Positions 60,480-64,000 of a stretch of DNA of 64,000 nucleotides are shown piece by piece. Both the position numbers and the translations under genes were made by a program. The notes under the pieces are model-generated. The model ran no database searches. It was not told the DNA's origin and was given only the letters and a program-made list of their open reading frames with translations. How positions within the stretch are numbered: position 1 is the first letter of the stretch; each line of letters begins with the position of its first letter. The stretch comes from Zhengitettix transpicula (Eukaryota; Arthropoda; Insecta; Orthoptera; Tetrigidae), in contig CM073590.1 of the NCBI GenBank assembly GCA_037074705.1, positions 11,230,001-11,294,000 on the forward strand, written 5' to 3'.

Positions 60480-62040
60480 ACTTGTGAATATTTTATATTT
60501 AACTTATCCAATTGGTAAATTCTTATATTTCAAATATTCAACAGACGAAAAGTTTCCTCAAGATACATGATTATTTAGAAGATGCAATACGGACAGCAAT
60601 TTCTGTCAGAAGTCTTCAGCTAAAGATACGTGCCACTACATCAACATTGTATTTTTCCTAACCTATGATGAAACAAGTAACTGTATACTTAAACTGAAAA
60701 TATTTCCGCTAATTATATTTTATAATGAAAAACCATAATAGTACAGATTACGAATATGCAGGTCTCCCAGTGGACAAATCTATCAAAATATTCCAAAACA
60801 TATAACATATCCCACGGAAACAACTGAAAACCCGAAGACGACTACTATCTCAATCGGCCACTAGATTACTTTCAAATACACTTAGTCAAAAAAACACTGT
60901 ATTCATAAATTATTTTAACAAAGCGTTATTCGACTTAAATTTCAATAAATTCCCAGACTTTGGTAGAATTTTCCAAGAAAATGAAACGTGATGGCTCACT
61001 GTAAGAATCTACGTTCGAGAAGATTGGTTGGGTCGGAAACATTGTAATGACATACGGTCGAGAGAGTAGACGTAACATAAACCAATACATGAATAATATA
61101 TAGTTACAAGAGTAATATAACAAAAAAGAAGATAATGACAACGAAATTAAAATGAAAGTTCATTAAATTGTTGAAAGTTCTGCCTCAGAGTACACAAGCA
61201 CTTCAGCCTACTTTTCTTTACAATGTATTCAACAGGGTCGATGTGTAGTTACGAATATACTGAATCAGTAGGTCAAAAGGCGAATATTTGTATGCATCTG
61301 TGAATTATTCCATTAGTCAGAACGTAGAATTTTTTTAGTTCTCTGTGTCATTTCTAGGCAAATACAGATATGCATCCGTGAATGTTAAAACTTTGACCTC
61401 TCGATGTATTTCTATAGCTGATTCTCCGCCAAGTGACGTTGAAAAGGAAATCCCCGTTAAAGAAGTGGATAAGAGTACTCTATAACAATTAGAGCACCAA
61501 TTAATGATCAGTTGAGAAATGTTCAAGAGGAATAATAACTAATGTAATTACACATCTTTCTATGGAAAATTAGAGGACCTGCACTTTTATTAAAAGCAAC
61601 TATAATGAACAAATGTGCGTGTCGTCCGTCTTTCTCCGATGGACAGAATGAAATGGGTCTATAAATAATGTAGTAATCGTACACCATATTGTAGCTGTTA
61701 AGTTTTTTTAGAGATTGAGCAATTCGGTTTGTTTTTCCTTACATTCCTGTCCGATGCTTTCTTTTTTCATAGACATAGACATGGAAATGGAAAAGCCAAA
61801 AATAACTATAAATTAATTCAATGCTTTTTTAAATACTATTCAAAACATTAAGCGCAACTAATGAAGAAATACTAAATAAAAAAAAAACAATTTGCTGCTA
61901 ATATTTTAAGATTCTTCTGTCAAATATGAAAAACCTGAGAATGAATGTAATGATAAATTTATAACAGTGGAGAGCGAAAAAGGAAAAAAAATCAACGGAC
62001 ACAAATATCAAAGTTGAATAATCTTAAAATTTTCATTTTC
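60480..62040. other. Unannotated AT-rich stretch
   Basis: No gene or repeat recognised. Confidence 0.4.
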
Positions 62041-62046
62041 TTTCAG

Positions 62047-62171
62047 CGCACACAAATGCAGTGGAAAGGAAACATCAGGATCAATAAGCTACTAGCACAG
62101 TTCTGCGAGGTGCAGCGAATTTACGACCTGCTCTCTAAAGCCGGAAAAAAAGCTGCTGACTCGCTAACAAG
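62047..62171 (+). CDS. Candidate internal coding exon, unknown gene
   Basis: A 125-bp segment stands between a very good acceptor (TTTTCATTTTCTTTCAG) and a consensus donor (ACAAG|GTGAGGG). Only one frame is open, over 41 codons plus two bases. The peptide starts RTQMQWKGNIRINKLLAQFC and continues EVQRIYDLLSKAGKKAADSL, which reads as charged amphipathic helices of an intracellular protein. The segment is clearly GC-richer than the surrounding AT-rich DNA. No protein family recognised. With its flanks it is the best exon candidate in the window. Confidence 0.5.
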
Positions 62172-62537
62172 GTGAGGGCCTCTTAGCGCCGCAGCATCGG
62201 AATTAGCCCCTATGCGTCAAACACCACCAGTCTAGCCTTCCATCAATTCCAGACACATTCGAAGCACGACATATGCTACAAGCACTACGAGGATAAGAAG
62301 GCACGGTGTGGGAGGGTATATCCATAACTGAAATAATTACAGCGATACACAAGAATAGCGAATAGAAGAAGAAATTTACCAAGTTAAGATTTTCCAAAAT
62401 GGAGTGGTGGTATAATCATCAATAAATAAACATCACGCGTTAGAGTAATTAAAAGGAAAAATTTACGTCTGTTTGAAAATAATGAATAAGAAAGATAGCG
62501 AATGCAGACAAAAAAAAGTGATAATATAAATACCACA

Positions 62538-62571
62538 CAACGTTTCTGGGATCCATATTCCTTTCGTCAGG
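62538..62571 (-). ncRNA. Hammerhead-like ribozyme motif in the Penelope-like 3' end
   Basis: Minus strand: CTGACGA (62570-62564), a weak stem II (GGA/TCC), then GAAACGTTG (62546-62538). CGCAC just before the core pairs with GTGTG just after it, five pairs with one wobble (stem I). Stem III is AC/GT. Lying just 3' of the GIY-YIG region, it is where hammerheads of Penelope-like elements are known. The weak stem II makes activity uncertain. Confidence 0.6.
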
Positions 62572-62707
62572 TGCGAAGAGCCTAGAGTGACACAACTGCA
62601 CTTGTCAGTTGACAAAACTCAAAAGCGACGAAAACGCAACGACAATGGGAGAGCCGAAGGGTTAGAGTAACAATCAAAGAGCAACGACAATGGGAAAAAC
62701 AGAAGGT

Positions 62708-63350
62708 TCAGCGTAATAATAAGGGATCATAGCAATTATTGAGTTTCATTGTGTCTGTTTGTACATTAATAGATGTAATTTTGGTTTTAATATGAAGCAT
62801 CTCTGAAATGAGCCTGGAATTGTACCTGGTGTCAATGTCTAATATCTTAGCATATTGCCAGTCAAATGTATGTTTAGAATTTATGATGTGTTTGGATTCT
62901 ACAGATTGTTTATCAATGGGAAGTTTGATATTAGACATATGTTCCTTGATACGTGTATTAAGGGAACGTTCTGTTTGTCCTATGTAGTAGGAATTACAAT
63001 TGGAGCAAGAGATTTTGTAAACAACACAATGTTTGCTGCAGGTGTCAAGTGGGTCCCTGTTATTTTTAATCTAGTAGGAAAGAGTATTAGTGGATCTGTA
63101 AATTATGGAAATTTGATTTTCTTTGAATATTTGGATAAATTTGTGATGTAGAAACTTGTAATAACGGAGTACGAGAAAATATTTGGCTTGAGGTGTTTGG
63201 GGACGAGTGACAGAAGGATATTGGATTTTGTTCAATCTGCTGTTTGTGTGTTTCATAATAAAATTTAAAGGGTACTCATCGGACAATATTTAAGTTGTGT
63301 TGATGTAACATGGAGTTAGAAAGTAACATAGCTCTGTATTCGTTAGAGTA
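62708..63350 (-). pseudogene. GIY-YIG endonuclease of a Penelope-like element
   Basis: From about 63350 to 63290 a frame gives RAMLLSNSML. After a frameshift near 63285 it gives YPLNFIMKHTNSRLN, then YYKFLHHKFIQIFKE and IIYRSTNTLSY, all typical of the connector before the nuclease. After one TAG (63071-63073), in the same frame, come the Cys-rich CSKHC, VYKISCSNC and YYIGQTERSL: the VY...YIG hallmark with a CCHH-like finger. Next are the catalytic-region text RIKEH, KHTFDW and the end region SEMLHI. The nuclease nicks target DNA during retrotransposition. The conserved residues are present, but the frame is broken. Confidence 0.88.
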
Positions 63351-63359
63351 ATTTTTAAT

Positions 63360-64000
63360 ACTCGGAACATAACATATTATTTTAGTCGAACTCATTTTAA
63401 AGTTTCATTTGAGCCAAAATTAATTCAAGATGGAAGAAATAATTTAACAAAATATACTCTCCTTTGTGAAAACAAAGACCTGTATCCACTTTAGGTTATC
63501 ATTCTGGAAACTACCAAACAAGCACTCTTTCAGGAATCATAGATTCCAAACACTTGCCTATTAATATCGTCGAGAAACTTAACAAAAATTGGTCTACAGG
63601 GTAGCTATAGACATTCAATTCTTTTTGGACGTTGATAGTTAAATTGTTGCTGCTCCATATTGAGAGTTTCCTGATGACATTATTTGCTAGAATCATATCC
63701 GACAATCGTCTAGCAAATAGTCAAGATTATAGCGTATTGAGCAACAGCACTGAATCACGGTGCTGATTTGATACAGAGTATCAGTATTCTACTGACGCCA
63801 GACCGTTATAATATAATCATTTGCTATAGGTATTGCAGGCTCAATTCACTTCTCAGACACGTGCAGCGTGTTATGTAACCCATCGATGTCTAGACCCGCA
63901 ACCCGCAGATATCTGACATTTTAATGAAACTATGTCATAGAAATCACTAACTAAGGAGCTCGCTGGAGTCTAATCATGTTGGTTTATATTTCTGACTAGT
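63360..64000. other. Unannotated stretch
   Basis: AT-rich. No gene or repeat recognised. The reverse transcriptase of the Penelope-like element is not found here. Confidence 0.4.

Larger units (their letters stand above)
62451..63350 (-). mobile_element. Penelope-like retroelement, 5'-truncated
   Basis: The minus strand carries, in order, the end of the reverse-transcriptase/linker region, a GIY-YIG endonuclease, a 3' untranslated part with a hammerhead-like motif, and a terminal segment repeated at 58.4 kb. This order is that of Penelope-like elements, which uniquely pair a reverse transcriptase with a GIY-YIG nuclease. The reverse transcriptase itself is absent; similarity fades near 63350, so this is a 5'-truncated copy. 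It keeps one in-frame stop and one frameshift and cannot move by itself. Confidence 0.88.

Overview
The window looks like a piece of a large, repeat-rich eukaryotic nuclear genome, most probably an arthropod and plausibly a large-genome hemimetabolous insect (cockroach or termite would fit; this is inference, not shown). It is AT-rich and full of TA, CA and GA microsatellites. No long gene is recognisable. It holds at least six classes of transposable element, nearly all decayed: two mariner elements, a short hAT element, a Helitron-like element, two jockey-type LINE remnants, a Penelope-like element with a GIY-YIG endonuclease, an LTR fragment and several tRNA-derived SINE heads. No CRISPR array, operon or prokaryotic signal is present.

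Layout. 0-5.5 kb: paired 64-bp modules around TA arrays, an X-box-like site, a possible 5' exon near 1.77 kb and a decayed hammerhead-like copy. 5.5-14 kb: a SINE head, a full-length mariner (6800-8051), a candidate last exon on the minus strand (9563-9640) next to a hammerhead-like motif, the first copy of a GC-rich dispersed repeat, and a CTCF-like site. 15.7-22 kb: microsatellites, a near-perfect 200-bp palindrome carrying two hammerhead-like motifs (17365-17563), a candidate coding exon (19683-19810) and a hAT element with its 8-bp target duplication (20482-21018). 24-31 kb: an internally deleted LINE, a Helitron-like element and a LINE 3' fragment. 32-50 kb: more copies of the GC-rich family, possible regulatory islands and a candidate exon (48256-48343). 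50-64 kb: an LTR with a tRNA-Lys-type primer binding site, a shortened mariner, paired SINE heads, an orphan Penelope end (58405-58604), a candidate exon (62047-62171) and the Penelope-like element itself (62451-63350).

The most unusual theme is a scatter of hammerhead-ribozyme-like motifs. Several keep CTGANGA ... GAAAC with complementary arms. One lies directly 3' of the GIY-YIG coding region, the place expected from what is known of Penelope-like elements. Three plus-strand candidate exons and one minus-strand candidate last exon suggest that the window lies in introns of one or more host genes with very long introns. The exon phases do not join directly, so no gene model is proposed. All functional statements come from reading motifs by eye; no database search was possible.
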